64,000 bases of DNA. It comes from Neckera pumila. Taxonomy: Eukaryota; Streptophyta; Bryopsida; Hypnales; Neckeraceae. A program made the position numbers and the translations under genes. Of the stretch, positions 49,416-60,366 are shown piece after piece; within the stretch, counting starts at the first letter, position 1; every line of letters begins with the position of its first letter. The stretch lies in contig OZ018408.1 in assembly GCA_963969595.1 (NCBI GenBank), positions 3,283,823 to 3,347,822 on the forward strand, written 5' to 3'. The notes beneath the pieces are model-generated. The model did no database searches. It was not told the origin of the DNA and was given only the letters and a program-made list of their open reading frames with translations.

Positions 49416-49957
49416 GTGTGATAGTAATGGCTTATAGGATAATTTTTTTAATGACAACAAGAAGATATGTGATGTATTTTTTGGGTGTAAATCTATGAAG
49501 AAAATGTTGCCATTTTAGGCCAAAATGACACTGCAATTTTTTTGAAAAACTATTGTTATAGTCATTTTAGGTATGTATTGGTTTTTAGGGATGAAATAAG
49601 TTACCTATATCTTTATGTCCCTTTGCCAATTTCTTCCCTTGTTTAATTGCAAGAAAATTTTGTTGCTTTTATTGCATTAGAAGTTATAAAAGGAGTGCTA
49701 TTATATGAGCTTTTGATAAAAATATTTGGAAAAAATAATATAATTAATGAACCACTGCAAATAGCTTGTCTTCAAAAATTCAAGTTAAAAAATACATTCT
49801 CCAAATGCTAAGGACAAAAATAAGTAAATGAAAATTTCAAAAAAGTCCATAATTATCGAGATGTTTGTATTTTTAGAAAATAATTAAACAATTTATAAAA
49901 TATCCAAAAATCTAATTGAATGGCCATTTCAAAAGCTTGTTTCCATCTTGTCTTGCT
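49416..49957. other. AT-rich sequence, nothing recognised
   Basis: No supported gene or repeat. Confidence 0.4.
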
Positions 49958-50865
49958 TTACCCCTACAGGACCGTTGTCCCCTCGAGGGACAAAATGCAT
50001 TTTGGGTAGGTTCCTATGACCTCAAGTTTTGGTGAAACTTTTTGAAACTTTTTCATAAGATAGAAAAACTTGCTAGTTTTACAGGAATTTAATTTTTATT
50101 GCAATTGGTGCTCGACAGCAAAAGTTATGCCATCTTAAACATAATTCTTCACATTGCCGAGAAGAAGAGAAATCTACAAAAAATTGAAATAAAAGTTAAA
50201 TTTTTTTTCTTATAGATCTTATTTTTGTCTATTTGTGAAAGTTATGAACAATCTTATTTTGGAGGCAATCTTTGATTTGCTTCCATTTGGATTAGTGATG
50301 GAAAAGTTATAAACAATCTTATTTTGGAGGCAATCTAAGCATCTTCTTGAAAAAATAATTTAGAGGCTTCATTTTGGAATCAAATTTTCACAAATTTTCA
50401 CAAAAAATTGTTTGAGGAAGATTAAATTTGCTTGCCAGAACAATCTCACCGTTGGAATTATTGTTTTTCAATCCCATCTTTAATTAGGGCTATTAACAAT
50501 TTAGTTTTTCTTTTCAATCTTGGACCTCTTCTAATTAACAAACTTTTAAGGGAAGAAAACAAGTGTTTTAAAAAATGAAAAAAATTGAAATTCAAAGTTT
50601 GCAGTGCAATTTTTTTTTACAAATGGCAATAAAGGTCATTTGAAATTGAAGGCTAACTTTCAATTTTTATTTATTTCCAACTTTGAAAGCAAATATCTTC
50701 CAATTTGTACAATCAAACTTCACAAAAATTTTACCACATGATCTCAGACAAATAAAGTATAAGATCCTACATTTAGATTCTAATTTTTTTTTAATTAACG
50801 CAATAGAAATGGTACTTTTTGAGTGGTTTTTGATAGAAAAATGGCCTTGGTCCTTTAGGGATTAA
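49958..50865 (+). mobile_element. TTAA-family TIR element, left end slightly decayed
   Basis: Left TTACCCCTACAGGACCG, right TTGGTCCTTTAGGGATTAA. It includes a local duplication (TAAACAATCTTATTTTGGAG and a near copy at 50245 and 50311). Confidence 0.8.
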
Positions 50866-52079
50866 AGAAGCTCTCACAAATATCACATTAGGCAGGTTAA
50901 GATCACTAGATGTTTTGATTAGATGAAAAGATCAAATGGGCAATTTGTAGACCTAGACAACTATAGCTTTTTAAGGTTTGGAAAAAATGAATATTGAAGG
51001 AATTTTTCTTAAAATCTCATATGAAATCCGCCATTTTTTCATTTAATTCCTTCTTTAGTCCTAAAGTCTAGGAGTGGTATAGATTTATGACCGCACCGTC
51101 TAAACTGAAAAAGCTCCCGTTTGTGGAATACCACCATTTTAACGAAATACTGGTTATTGCTCTCTTGTAGTCTTCAATTATTGATGACATTATTTGGGCA
51201 CCAACGGTTCACTAAGTATGGATGCCATTTGTGAGCGCCGACAAGTTGAATACGGGCTTTAGTAGGTGGGATATGGGCAGATACGGTTTAAATGGGCACT
51301 AACTTATTTTTGATTTGAATAACAACCATTAGAAAGAGTGGCAAACGTTTTCAATAAGGGTGTCAATGGATGGAATTATAGGTACCAATGGTTTGGATGG
51401 GGGCCAACATTTGAATGCAAAATAAGCACAACCAACTAATTGGAGCACTTGTATAGGCTCAATTAATATACTACTTGATATATGTGTAGTGCAATATATA
51501 GACAAAGTAAGTCTTTAGTCTTTTGGAGTTAAAGCGCACACATTATAGAGAAAAAACTTAACTGCTCGGCATAGGTGTGTGATGGAAAATAGTACAAACA
51601 TTTTTTGCAATTACCTATGACCCTATCTACACCTACCAAGTTCAAGATTTATGAATTAGGCGTAAGAAAAAGATTTATAGGTTGAAATGTAAGAAAAATG
51701 TAAATAGGATTCACATTTAGAAGAGGGCCCATAGTGGGTATGCTTACTTTAGTGGCACTTATGGACTTTCAAACATATCACTTCAAATGTTCATTAGTAA
51801 ATCATACTTTAAAAAAAGGCATGATTTCACTTCCTCTTACTTGGCATTCTACGGAGTATTTCCTTACGCGTACAATAAAAAAGCTGTTCCTTTCTCAAAG
51901 CTTCGAAGGCTGGGTCAGATCAGATCATCAGAACTGGTGGCCACCAGTGTTCACAAGTGTGGCTAAATTCACCAAAGGTGCTACCAATTTTCAAAAATTG
52001 GCACAGGAAAATGCCCATTTGGCAAAGTTGAACTTGAGGTTATAGCCCATTTCAATTGCAGCTAGTGTTTTCAGCAACT
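50866..52079. other. Transition from repeats to the gene island, nothing recognised
   Basis: AT content falls toward 51850. No gene supported. Confidence 0.4.
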
Positions 52080-52902
52080 AGAGCTAGTCACGGCGATCAC
52101 ATTTGGGACCGCTGGTGGCCACCACAGGCCGGGTGCCTGCCTTCTCATATATCGTCCGTCCGTCCGTCGCATGATTCATATCTTCCGAATCCGATTCGTG
52201 AGTGATGGAGTAGTAACTGAAGTCCCCGTCCCAAGCTCTCCCTTCGTCCCTTCCTGGCATGGAGTGCCTTCTTAAAGGGAAGGAAGTTACGTGTCCTGTC
52301 AATATCAGGATTCAACTGCCTGCATTGCCAGAATTAATGTTAATCAAACTTGGCCAGAGCCATCGTAATGTACCGGTTTCATTTGATCACCATCTGTCAG
52401 CATCTCAGCAAGGGCGTAACTTAGTCCCGTAAATTAAGGAAGCGCGGACGGTGAGGGGAGCGACCACACACTGCTCCTATTCAAGGCCCAGTGGAGAAAA
52501 ATGTACACGACGGATACATCTGGTATGGGACCATCTACCCCGAGTGTACACTTTACGCCCCTGGCGATTCAACCTCTGGACCGGACTGTCCTGGGATCCA
52601 GGGTTTAAAGGCCATGCACGTCATCCCTGGCTATATATCGTTCGCCCCCATGAAGCGCTGTTCAGCCCGTCTTTAATTCCACCCAGCCTCAGTCGTCCCT
52701 GACCAGCAGCAGCAGCAGCAGTACTCGCACCGGTAGCTAGCTCCCTTACTGATCTCTATCACCTCTTCATCCTCTCTCTCTCTGGGGCTGCCTGGGGACT
52801 AGCTCCGCACATTTTGGGACTTGGGAGTCTTGCATTGGAACCCTGCCAGCCAGATCAGTGTCGCTGATGGTCATTGTTTTCTAGCTCACTGATCACATTG
52901 CA

Positions 52903-52945
52903 GAGACAGACAGACAGAGAAAGAGAGAGAGAGAGAGAAAAAAAG
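52903..52945. repeat. GA-rich (CAGA/GA)n tract in the KCS leader region
   Basis: A purine-rich run of CAGA then GA units. Such tracts are common in plant 5' leaders and promoters. Confidence 0.75.
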
Positions 52946-53203
52946 GGAGAGAAAGGGAGCTCATGCAGCGAGCTGCGCGCAACAGTTCCATTCGTTGCAT
53001 GCTTGGCAGGGGACTGCAGTTGACGGGACTGGACTCCTCGTCCACTCGCTAGCGCAACATTGAAATTCTACATCAGGGAGGCAGACTGATCATTGCGATT
53101 CTTGACCGACTTAAGGTAGCTAGACATCGAGTTGTGCAGCACTGAGTCAGTTTCGTGGAGGTGCATATATTATTTCATTGGCTAGCTACGTACATTGCGG
53201 TGC

Positions 53204-53208
<5 letters not shown>

Positions 53209-53254
<46 letters not shown>
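53209..53254. repeat. (TA)n microsatellite in the KCS leader region
   Basis: About 46 bases of uninterrupted TA dinucleotides lie about 320 bases before the KCS start codon. Confidence 0.9.
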
Positions 53255-53257
<3 letters not shown>

Positions 53258-53472
53258 ACTGGGGATCGATCGGATACAACTGCGGATGTGCGCATGCATT
53301 TGTAGAGAACCAGTTGTTGTAACATTAAATTACGGGGGTACAAGGGAGTGAGCTAGATTCTGTGCTCGCTGTGGTGGACTAGGACGTGCGCTCCAGTGTA
53401 TGCAACAAGTTTCATTTTTTTGCACTGTATGTTTCAGAGGGTACGTACGAGTTGGGGGCTGTTGTTTGGTAC

Positions 53473-53511
53473 ATGAGCAGCAGTATCTTGAGGTCAGTCT
53501 ATCGACATTGA
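53473..53511 (+). promoter_or_regulatory. Possible 12-codon upstream ORF in the KCS leader
   Basis: An ATG at 53473 opens 12 codons and stops with TGA at 53509-53511, 64 bases before the KCS start. If this part of the leader is kept in the mRNA it could lower KCS translation. Whether it is transcribed cannot be seen here. Confidence 0.25.
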
Positions 53512-53575
53512 TTCTTCATCTTCCCAGTGATTGAGATCGAACTCTTGTCGGGTTGCGTTACGTTACTGGTCCGCC

Positions 53576-56565
53576 ATGGCGACGTCGTCGGTGAAGGAGG
53601 AGAAAGCCGAGCCGACGTTGATATCGATCAAGATCCGGAACGCTCTCCCCGACTTTCTCCAGTCGGTGAAGCTGAAGTACGTGTTGCGAGGGTTGACGCA
53701 CTCCATCACCACGCACGCCGTCATCTGCGTGTTCCTCATCCCGACGCTCCTGTTGTGCGCTCTTGAGCTTCACCGCGAGTTCACCCTGCAGCTCCTGTGG
53801 ACGCAGCTTCAGTACAATCTCGTGAGCGTGCTCGTATGCTCCGGCGTGTTCGTATTCGCGCTCACCCTGTACTTCCTCGTCCGCCCCCGCCGCGTCTACC
53901 TCGTGGACTTCGCGTGCTACAAGCCGGGCGTGAAGAACGCCATCACCAAACAGGAGCTTCTAAATTACGCAGCTTCCACGGGCGAGTACTCCTACGAGAG
54001 TCTGGACTTTCAGCGCAAGATCCTGGAGAGGTCGGGCATGAGCGACGACTGCTTCGTCTTCCGAGAAGCCATGAGCTGCCTCCCCGTCGACCGCACCATG
54101 AAAACTGCAAGGGTGGAAGTCGCAGAAAACATGTTCTACTCGCTCGACCAGCTATTCGCGAAGACGGGCGTGAATCCCAAGGATGTAAAGATCCTCGTGG
54201 TTAACAGCAGTTTGTTCAATCCCACGCCGTCGCTGTCGGCTATGGTGGTGAACCGGTACAAGATGCGCGGAGACATCAAGAGCTTGAGCTTGGGGGGCAT
54301 GGGATGCAGCGCGGGGTTGATTGCTGTTGATGTGGCGAAAGACTTGCTGCAAGCACATCGTAATGCGTACGCGGTCGTGTGCAGTCAAGAGGTGCTGGCA
54401 CCAAGTCCTTACTTTGGGAATGACAGGGCGAAGTTGGTCACGAATTGTTTGTTCAGGCTTGGGGGCGCCGCGGTGTTGTTGTCGAACAAGAGTAGTGATG
54501 GATGGAGGGCCAAGTATGAGCTGGTCACCACTGTGAGGACGCACAAAGGAGCGGATGACCACTGCTACCAGTGTGTTTACGAGGTACTATATTCAAATGC
54601 TCATCCCTTTCAATGTGAATCTTTTTTTATTGTATTTCAAAAAGATGCATTTCTTGTGAGGCCTGGGCGGGAGCATATTTAATGTTAGTTTGTATGGAAT
54701 CATCGGTCACTGAGTTTCTTCTAACGATGCTTATTGGACAGACTGACGCTTTGTGTATACATAAAAGCTAGCTGTTAAACTGCAATCTTACAATCGGTAT
54801 ACATGTGTGAAGTCATGGGTCTCTCGGAGGTCTTAATTGAAATTTATGATGCTCCTGGTCAGCTCTGACATAGTCAATCGATCAGAGCTGCCAAAATTGC
54901 GCTTTCTATGTGCCTGGGTATTACAGTACTTTTCACCCGAGTTAGTGTGAATGTTTCCGCTATTAGGAGTATTGGGACTTACATAAATGTACAGTGCCCT
55001 ACCAAAAGCTTTTTGCGCAGACTCTCTCACCCGAGTGAGAGAGTCTGCGCAAAAACTTTTGGTAGGGCACTGTACTACAAAGTAGGGAACAAGTTTACAA
55101 CGGTGATCTTTACTATGTGTGTTTAGGCCAGCCACCTTTGCCATTAGGCCATGGTTAGAGATGGCCAACAGAATTACTTAATAGTAGACAGGCAACTATC
55201 AGAAAGTTAGCACGAAGAATGGCCATCCTTCAGGTTTACATTTTTGGAACCTATTCACATGGAAAATTGTTAACTTTTAGCAGGTGTACATGAGAACTCA
55301 CAGACTCTTCTCCGCTGCAGATAAATTAAAAAAGGGCTCATAAATATGACTTTCAGTCCTGGCACTGCCTCTGCGTCGTCTTCCTGTTTGAGGCTGCTGA
55401 TTCCTCCAATCTGAGCCATGGAGCCATGGCCGTTGGGAATACACCTGAAATGATCGAGGATCGCGACTATTTCAGTTTTTAATGCTTTGAATATTATGAC
55501 CGACATCTTCATCATTGATGGTCTTTGATTGGCAGGAAGAGGATGAGAATGGCAGCGTGGGAGTGACGCTGAAGAAGGAGCTCATGACTGTGGCAGGAGA
55601 CGCATTGAAGACCAACATTACCACACTGGGTCCTTTGGTGCTTCCCATGTCGGAGCAGCTGCAGTTCTTCATCAGCTTGGTGTGCAGGAAAGTGTTGAAG
55701 ATGAACAACAAGCTTTACATCCCCGATTTCAAGACTGCGTTCGAGCACTTCTGCATTCACGCTGGCGGTCGAGCTGTGCTGGACGAAATCGAGAAGAACC
55801 TCAAGCTCACTGCGTCTGACCTGGAGCCTTCTCGAATGACCCTTTACAGGTACGAAATGACAATTAATAAACCACTCTCATAGTGAATTCCCCCTATTCC
55901 AATCCATCATCTTAAACACTCAAGCACCCTTGCACACTTTGTATACAGTAATTTCGGACTGTGTTTGAGTTACATGATCGGTTCCTAAACCAGTATTTGA
56001 GTAACATGATTACAGTCCATTTCTAAAACTACATCTTGTTTGATTTTGCATTCAACGTTTCACAGGTTTAGTTGCACCCCCCCAAAAAAACGTTCACCCC
56101 AAACAAGATGACTGATTGGAATGGTGGGAATTCATTATGAAGTTAAATAACATTCGAACTTGGAATTTTTCTGATCATCTAAGATTTTGTGCATCACCAA
56201 TATGGGTTCTGTCTAAACATTGTTGTTTAAACTGAATTAAAGTTGATGAATTAATGTTGTCTACTCTTGTGGTGTGCAGATTCGGCAACACTTCCAGCAG
56301 CTCCTTGTGGTACGAACTGGCGTATTCTGAAGCCAAGGGCCGAGTGCAACGAGGAGATCGCGTATGGCAGATTGCCTTTGGCTCAGGCTTCAAGTGCAAC
56401 AGTGCAGTATGGAGAGCGCTGCGAACAATCAAGCCAACGGAGCTCAACCCATGGGCCGACGTCATTGATAACTTTCCTGTGAAGGAGATCGCAGAAAGCA
56501 AATTGCAGGTTCCGCCTCGTGAACTGCTCCCAAAGACCCCCAGGGGCATATTTCGACCTCAATGA
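53576..56565 (+). CDS. KCS: 3-ketoacyl-CoA synthase (very-long-chain fatty acid elongase condensing enzyme), three exons
   Basis: Exons are 53576-54583, 55536-55849 and 56280-56565, with GT/AG at each junction (phases 0 and 2), giving 535 aa, the usual KCS size. KCS enzymes condense malonyl-CoA with a long acyl-CoA in the ER membrane, the first and chain-length-setting step of elongation for waxes, cutin/suberin and sphingolipids. Two hydrophobic segments (about residues 45-65 and 80-103) fit the N-terminal ER anchor. The catalytic Cys244 lies in [14 protein letters not shown], His411 in [10 protein letters not shown] and Asn444 in [15 protein letters not shown]; the spacings of 167 and 33 fit the family triad. 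The start is the first in-frame ATG, in the context ccgccATGG; nothing upstream in frame looks like KCS. Oddities: the segment after the active site reads [23 protein letters not shown] where flowering-plant enzymes usually have an N-x-W-Y-type motif, and there are two introns where many KCS genes have none or one. The acyl-chain specificity cannot be told. Confidence 0.95.
54992..55072. mobile_element. 81-bp Tc1/mariner-like palindromic mini-element in KCS intron 1
   Basis: Two arms of about 40 bases are near-perfect inverted copies (one single-base indel) around a tiny loop. The termini are CAGTGCCCTACCAAAAG and its complement, flanked by TA on both sides (54990-54991 and 55073-55074). A CAGTGCC...CAAAAG terminus with a TA duplication is what Tc1-type elements show. 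It is too short for a gene and may be just a fused terminal repeat pair. The intron itself (54584-55535) is otherwise unremarkable. Confidence 0.7.
55850..56279 (+). other. KCS intron 2
   Basis: A 430-bp AT-rich intron, GTACGA at the donor and GTGTGCAG at the acceptor. I see no repeat element in it. Confidence 0.85.
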
Positions 56566-57331
56566 GTCGGATTCCTGTGCGTGTACAAGCTGGCGTCCTA
56601 ATAAGAGCCCCTGCCAGCTCTCTTTGCCAGAGCATTAAGCTTATTTTGCAATTCATTCTCCACTAGTCTCAATGGTTTAAGATACATTGTATTGTCCTAG
56701 CATTAATTAACCTCGAAGCTGTACCGGCCGGAAGACGGGCAAGCTGCATTTTCGTTCAGGCCGGTAACTGTGCTTACCGGGCCTCATCTTTGTCAACAAG
56801 GTTTGTAAAAGATTTAATACTTTCAAGTGGAATGAAAAAAGCATTCATATTGCCAGATCGAAGTTTTGAAGCAACATGACATTCTCTCATTACGAGGGTT
56901 GTAACTCGCACCCTTCTCTTGTGCTTGTCTACTTCCTACCTGTGCATGGACTCCACTTCTAAATTCTCCCCTGTTTTCTGGTTGTATAGGCCACCTAAGC
57001 CCACCTCCCTCTTAATAGCAGAACCATTAATACCAAAGTGCATGAAGAAAAGGATGTGCATCTCTCTTCATTGCAAGGTACAGACTAACGTTAGTATCTT
57101 TTTTCTTTTTTTTGGAAACAAATGAAACGGGATTTCATTGCAAGGGGTAAAACTCAAGGCCGCCAGCCACAAGTAGCCTGGCGAGAGGACGAAAGGACCA
57201 CAGACGGACAACAAAATAAGACAAACACGACTAACAGACGAGGGAGGAGGCGCCCGGAGAGCGTTGGCAATATCTTCATTAACCTTTTTGAGCCTCCATA
57301 GAATGTTGTTGATGGTGGGTGGCCAATGATT
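56566..57331. other. Convergent intergenic region between KCS and the GT92 gene
   Basis: The stop codons of the two genes face each other across about 770 bp. Both 3' untranslated regions must end here, so the transcripts may overlap. The half nearest the GT92 gene is filled by a retroposon 3' end. Confidence 0.8.
57099..57262 (-). mobile_element. Poly(A)-tailed retroposon 3' end, relative of the copy in the GT92 intron
   Basis: Read on the minus strand it ends in GCAATGAAATCCCGTTTC, then ATTTGTTTCC and an A-rich tail, the same ending as at 59272-59463. Upstream it shares TTTTGTTG, GTCTGTGGTC and CCAGG.TAC.TGTGGCTG blocks with that copy. This layout fits a 5'-truncated LINE or a SINE. The left limit toward the GT92 stop codon is unclear; it may reach 57330. 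No clear target duplication was found. Confidence 0.55.
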
Positions 57332-60300
57332 TCAAAGGGCAGTTGGGTACAGTTGCGGGCCAATAACATCAAGCTCAAACTCTTTGATACGATCAGCAAG
57401 CTTAGCCAAGCCATCATCATATGCAAACAGATCACTGTGGTTGCGATGATTGCCGTACACGAGATTTTTATCCACATATTCCTCGCAGACTTCCGCTCTC
57501 TTGTTAATCGTGTTATGGTAGTGGTAATAGTTCAACGGATGCGCGTATGCCGTGGCATTGTCGCCGATCAAATGCTCCGAGCGGTGAATGCCAGTGGCCA
57601 TCGCCTTCCGTGGTTGGATCGCGTATTTGCAGTCGTTCGACTCCCGCACTTTGATGCTCTTGAACACCAGCTTCTCAAACGTCCATTTGCTGCACACAAT
57701 GGAAAATGCCATTAAAACACCTCCCCTTCATAACCTCGGTCCCAAATTAAGAAGCAGCCTGGAATGACTGAGCCTTGCCCTACATTAATTGTCTCTCCTA
57801 GATAGGTCATGTTTTAGGGTTAAGAACATTTAGTTCTACGAAAAGGTTTTAGGGTTTAGGGTTAGGAGATGATTGAGTTGAGGATCTTGGACCAGTAAGA
57901 TGAAATTCGACTGAGCTGACACATTGGCCAACCAGATGAAATTCTATTAAATGCGACAGAAGTTCTAGGGTCCGGAGTATTGAGCTCCATACTAGAAACA
58001 AAACCTCCCGCCACAGTCAGAACCCCATTAAACCTCCATCCACTGCTGAGGTTGCGACAGTAGGGATCGACTGTCAGGCCCAAAGCTTGTGCCGATCACT
58101 GTGGTTACTTATTGCCGCACCTTCGTTGCGCCAGATCTGACACCAAATCATGCCAGAGGTAAAGCACAAAAAAGAACCTGGACTTTGCATGTGAACTTTC
58201 CGCACCTTCCGCTGTCGTTCCCTTGCGTGACGCAGAGGTTTCTCGCCATAGGTTTCTGCCAGATGATGATCTGCGATTGATTCTCATACCGCGCAACAAT
58301 ATCTGCCAAATCATCATCCTCCGCTGGCGCCCACATATACTCATCCACATCGAAGAAGAACAGCCACCTTGCGAGGTCCCGAGCGCGATGAAAGCAATCG
58401 TTCACCACCATGAACTGATTATGGTAATATCCATCAAACTTCTCCTGCTCCCGGATATTATCGAGCGTCACTTTCCCTGCTTCAATCCACGGGGCAATCA
58501 CACGCCGCACCTCCTCGTGCACCCCGCCCGCATCATACAGAAAGAAATGTGAGTTTGGTCCGAAGAAATGCGCGTGATAAGCCAGCCACTCCCGAATCTT
58601 CTGCGGACTCAAATTCCCAAACAAGGGTGAGCCACAGTAGACGTAATCATATGGAGTCGTTGTTGGGGAGCCTGTATACTCGTCGACTGATTCCGTCAAG
58701 GCGACAATGCGTTCGGATCTACGAGGGTGATGGTCGCCGTAGCTGGCGTACAACACCAGCTGGCCGCCCTTGCTGTCCACGCCCACATCTTGTGCGAACG
58801 TGCAGTTGAGGATGACGGCACTGTAGAGACGGCTGTAGACGTTGCCGGTGTCGGGGAGGAGCTTGGTGGCGGTGGATTTGGATGGTGGCGGTGCATTTGA
58901 GTCGGAGCTGGGGAGCCAGACGCACTCGTAGGGAGGGTGGCTGTAAAGATTCGCTGGGGTTTTGGCTTCGAGACCAACGATGGCGAAGGAGTTCGCGCTA
59001 CCGCGGTGGGCGGACATCTTGATGAAGAGGTGCACGGCCTCCCCGTGGATGTCAAAGTGACGCACGTTCTCGAAGGTGCTGGAATCATTCTGCGCAGGAA
59101 TAGGAACAAGCGATAGGGAATCAATGCAAATGAATATATTGCCGAATTATTTCGATCGTTGTCAGGTACAGCAGACGTGCTATGATCTGCACAGCATTTT
59201 GAACAATTAACAGGTCATGCAATTGCCGACTTCATGGTTACAGCGGACATGCTGCGGAGCCGACACTACCTTTTTTTTGGAACAAATGAAACGGAATTTC
59301 ATTGCAATGAAGAAGAAAACAAAAACATCAGCCACAGGTGGCCTGGGGGAGACCAAGACAGACAGCAACAAAACGACAACAGCAAAAAGAAAGAGAGGCC
59401 AGGGGACGCAGCGCGGTGAGAGGCCGTGAGGCCTCTCACGGCCGGCAAAAGACCGCGCTCCTTCGACACTACCTGTTTCACATGCCTGAGCACATTCAAT
59501 ATTTTGTTCAAAATATCAAATTTTGGAAATTGGCGGAATTTCAAGAGATTGGTCGGTACTTTTGAGATCTACGCCACTCCCTAGTTTTTGAGCTCTCAGT
59601 GGGGACTTCAATGTCAAACGTTTGGCGCTTTGGAACATGCCAGCTTAATAAATTTGACCATTAATGAATAGAAAGCTCTTACAACTATCCATAAATGAAA
59701 GAGTTTCAAACCTTCGTGGAAATCCTCCACAAGGAAGATGGTTCAAGCATGAAGTACTATATCTTTATGATGGTTTCAAAGATAAGCGTCCAAAAAGTGT
59801 TTCCTCTTTACCAGACAACCATTACATACACTCTTCACAGTTTCTTCCACTTCTCTAAATTAAGATCACAAGCTGGTCACACAGGAAAGTTTCTTGCGTT
59901 TCTTCGCTCACTCTGTCAATGAAAAGAGTCCACAAGAAAGGAACCAACGTTCTCCGAAAGTGAGAAAAATTCTTGATATCATGCAAGGGCAAGTGTCAGT
60001 TGAAGTGGAAAAGTCCTGCAGTACCGTGGGATTGGATCTGGATTTAATGGGAATGTTCTTGCGATGCTCTTGAAGAGCAGGCAAGAAATTGGATTGCACA
60101 TTGTGAAGCCGATCTCTCCTGACACAGTCATCACTTGGATCATTCACAATGGCACCGAACTCCCGTTTGGAGTGGAGCACATGCAGAGCTCCAAGGAGGA
60201 AGACGGAGTTCACCACCACAAGAAGAAACACTTTGGCCAGAGATTCCGCACTCAAAGCTGGCCTGGAATACGATCCGGCCGCCACTGAACTCGATTCCAC

Positions 60301-60366
60301 AGCAAAACTGTCTCCTTTCCAGAGTTTCTCATGCAGCTCTGATTTTCGGAGCCACTGGCGAGCCAT
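57332..60366 (-). CDS. GT92 glycosyltransferase, galactan beta-1,4-galactosyltransferase (GALS)-like, three exons
   Basis: I reconstruct exons 60366-60025, 59089-58206 and 57689-57332 (stop TGA at 57334-57332), 527 aa in frame. Exon 1 gives a short N-terminal tail and one hydrophobic anchor (about residues 43-65), as in type II Golgi enzymes. Exon 2 carries the start of the GT92 (DUF23) domain: YCGSPLFGNLSPQKIREWL, then LYDAGGV, and FFFDVDEYMW with the DVD metal/nucleotide-sugar motif at about residues 361-363. Exon 3 begins KWTFEKLVF and holds KYAIQPRKAMATG and YYHYHNTI. The GALS family adds galactose to beta-1,4-galactan side chains of rhamnogalacturonan I in the Golgi. Junctions: CCCACG|GTACTG to CTGCGCAG|AAT (phase 0), and GGAAG|GTGCGG to GTGTGCAG|CAA (phase 2). 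The second donor is the least sure; an alternative lies nine bases on. The family is firm, the galactan substrate inferred. Confidence 0.85.
57690..58205 (-). other. GT92 gene intron 2
   Basis: A 516-bp intron. Near its 3' end, about 57780-57860, are several TAGGGTT(A) units that look like plant telomere repeat (telo-box) motifs; they are imperfect and few. Confidence 0.65.
59272..59463 (-). mobile_element. 192-bp poly(A)-tailed retroposon with 11-bp target duplication, in GT92 intron 1
   Basis: The duplication CGACACTACCT stands at 59261-59271 and again at 59464-59474. Between them lies a minus-strand element ending GCAATGAAATTCCGTTTC, ATTTGTTCC and a run of eight A. The 5' part holds interleaved short palindromes (GAGAGGC/GCCTCTC and GGCCGTGAG/CTCACGGCC, 59418-59444). 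I see no clear RNA polymerase III A or B box, so a truncated LINE tail is as likely as a SINE. It sits in the host gene's own orientation. Confidence 0.8.

Larger units (their letters stand above)
52080..53575 (+). promoter_or_regulatory. KCS upstream region: candidate TATA box, long leader, microsatellites, short uORF
   Basis: Base composition changes sharply from the AT-rich repeats to GC-richer unique DNA near 52080. A TATA-like CTATATAT lies at 52631-52638, so transcription could start near 52665 and leave a leader of about 900 nt. The leader would contain a GA-rich tract (about 52903-52945), a (TA)n tract (about 53209-53254) and a 12-codon upstream ORF at 53473-53511. A plausible leader intron has a donor at AAG|GTAGCT near 53111 and an acceptor at TTTCAG near 53438; it would remove the TA tract. 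All of this is inference from motifs. Confidence 0.4.

Noticed and set aside
53531..53575. In-frame upstream extension of KCS by 15 codons
   Set aside because: It has no ATG, and the ATG at 53576 has a near-ideal context and starts a normal KCS N-terminus.
54989..55075. miRNA precursor in KCS intron 1
   Set aside because: The TA flanks and Tc1-like termini explain the hairpin better; small-RNA data would be needed to revive this.
57154..57477. Open frame overlapping the end of the GT92 gene on the minus strand
   Set aside because: It is a different frame of GT92 exon 3 running into the retroposon tail; it does not resemble a protein I know.
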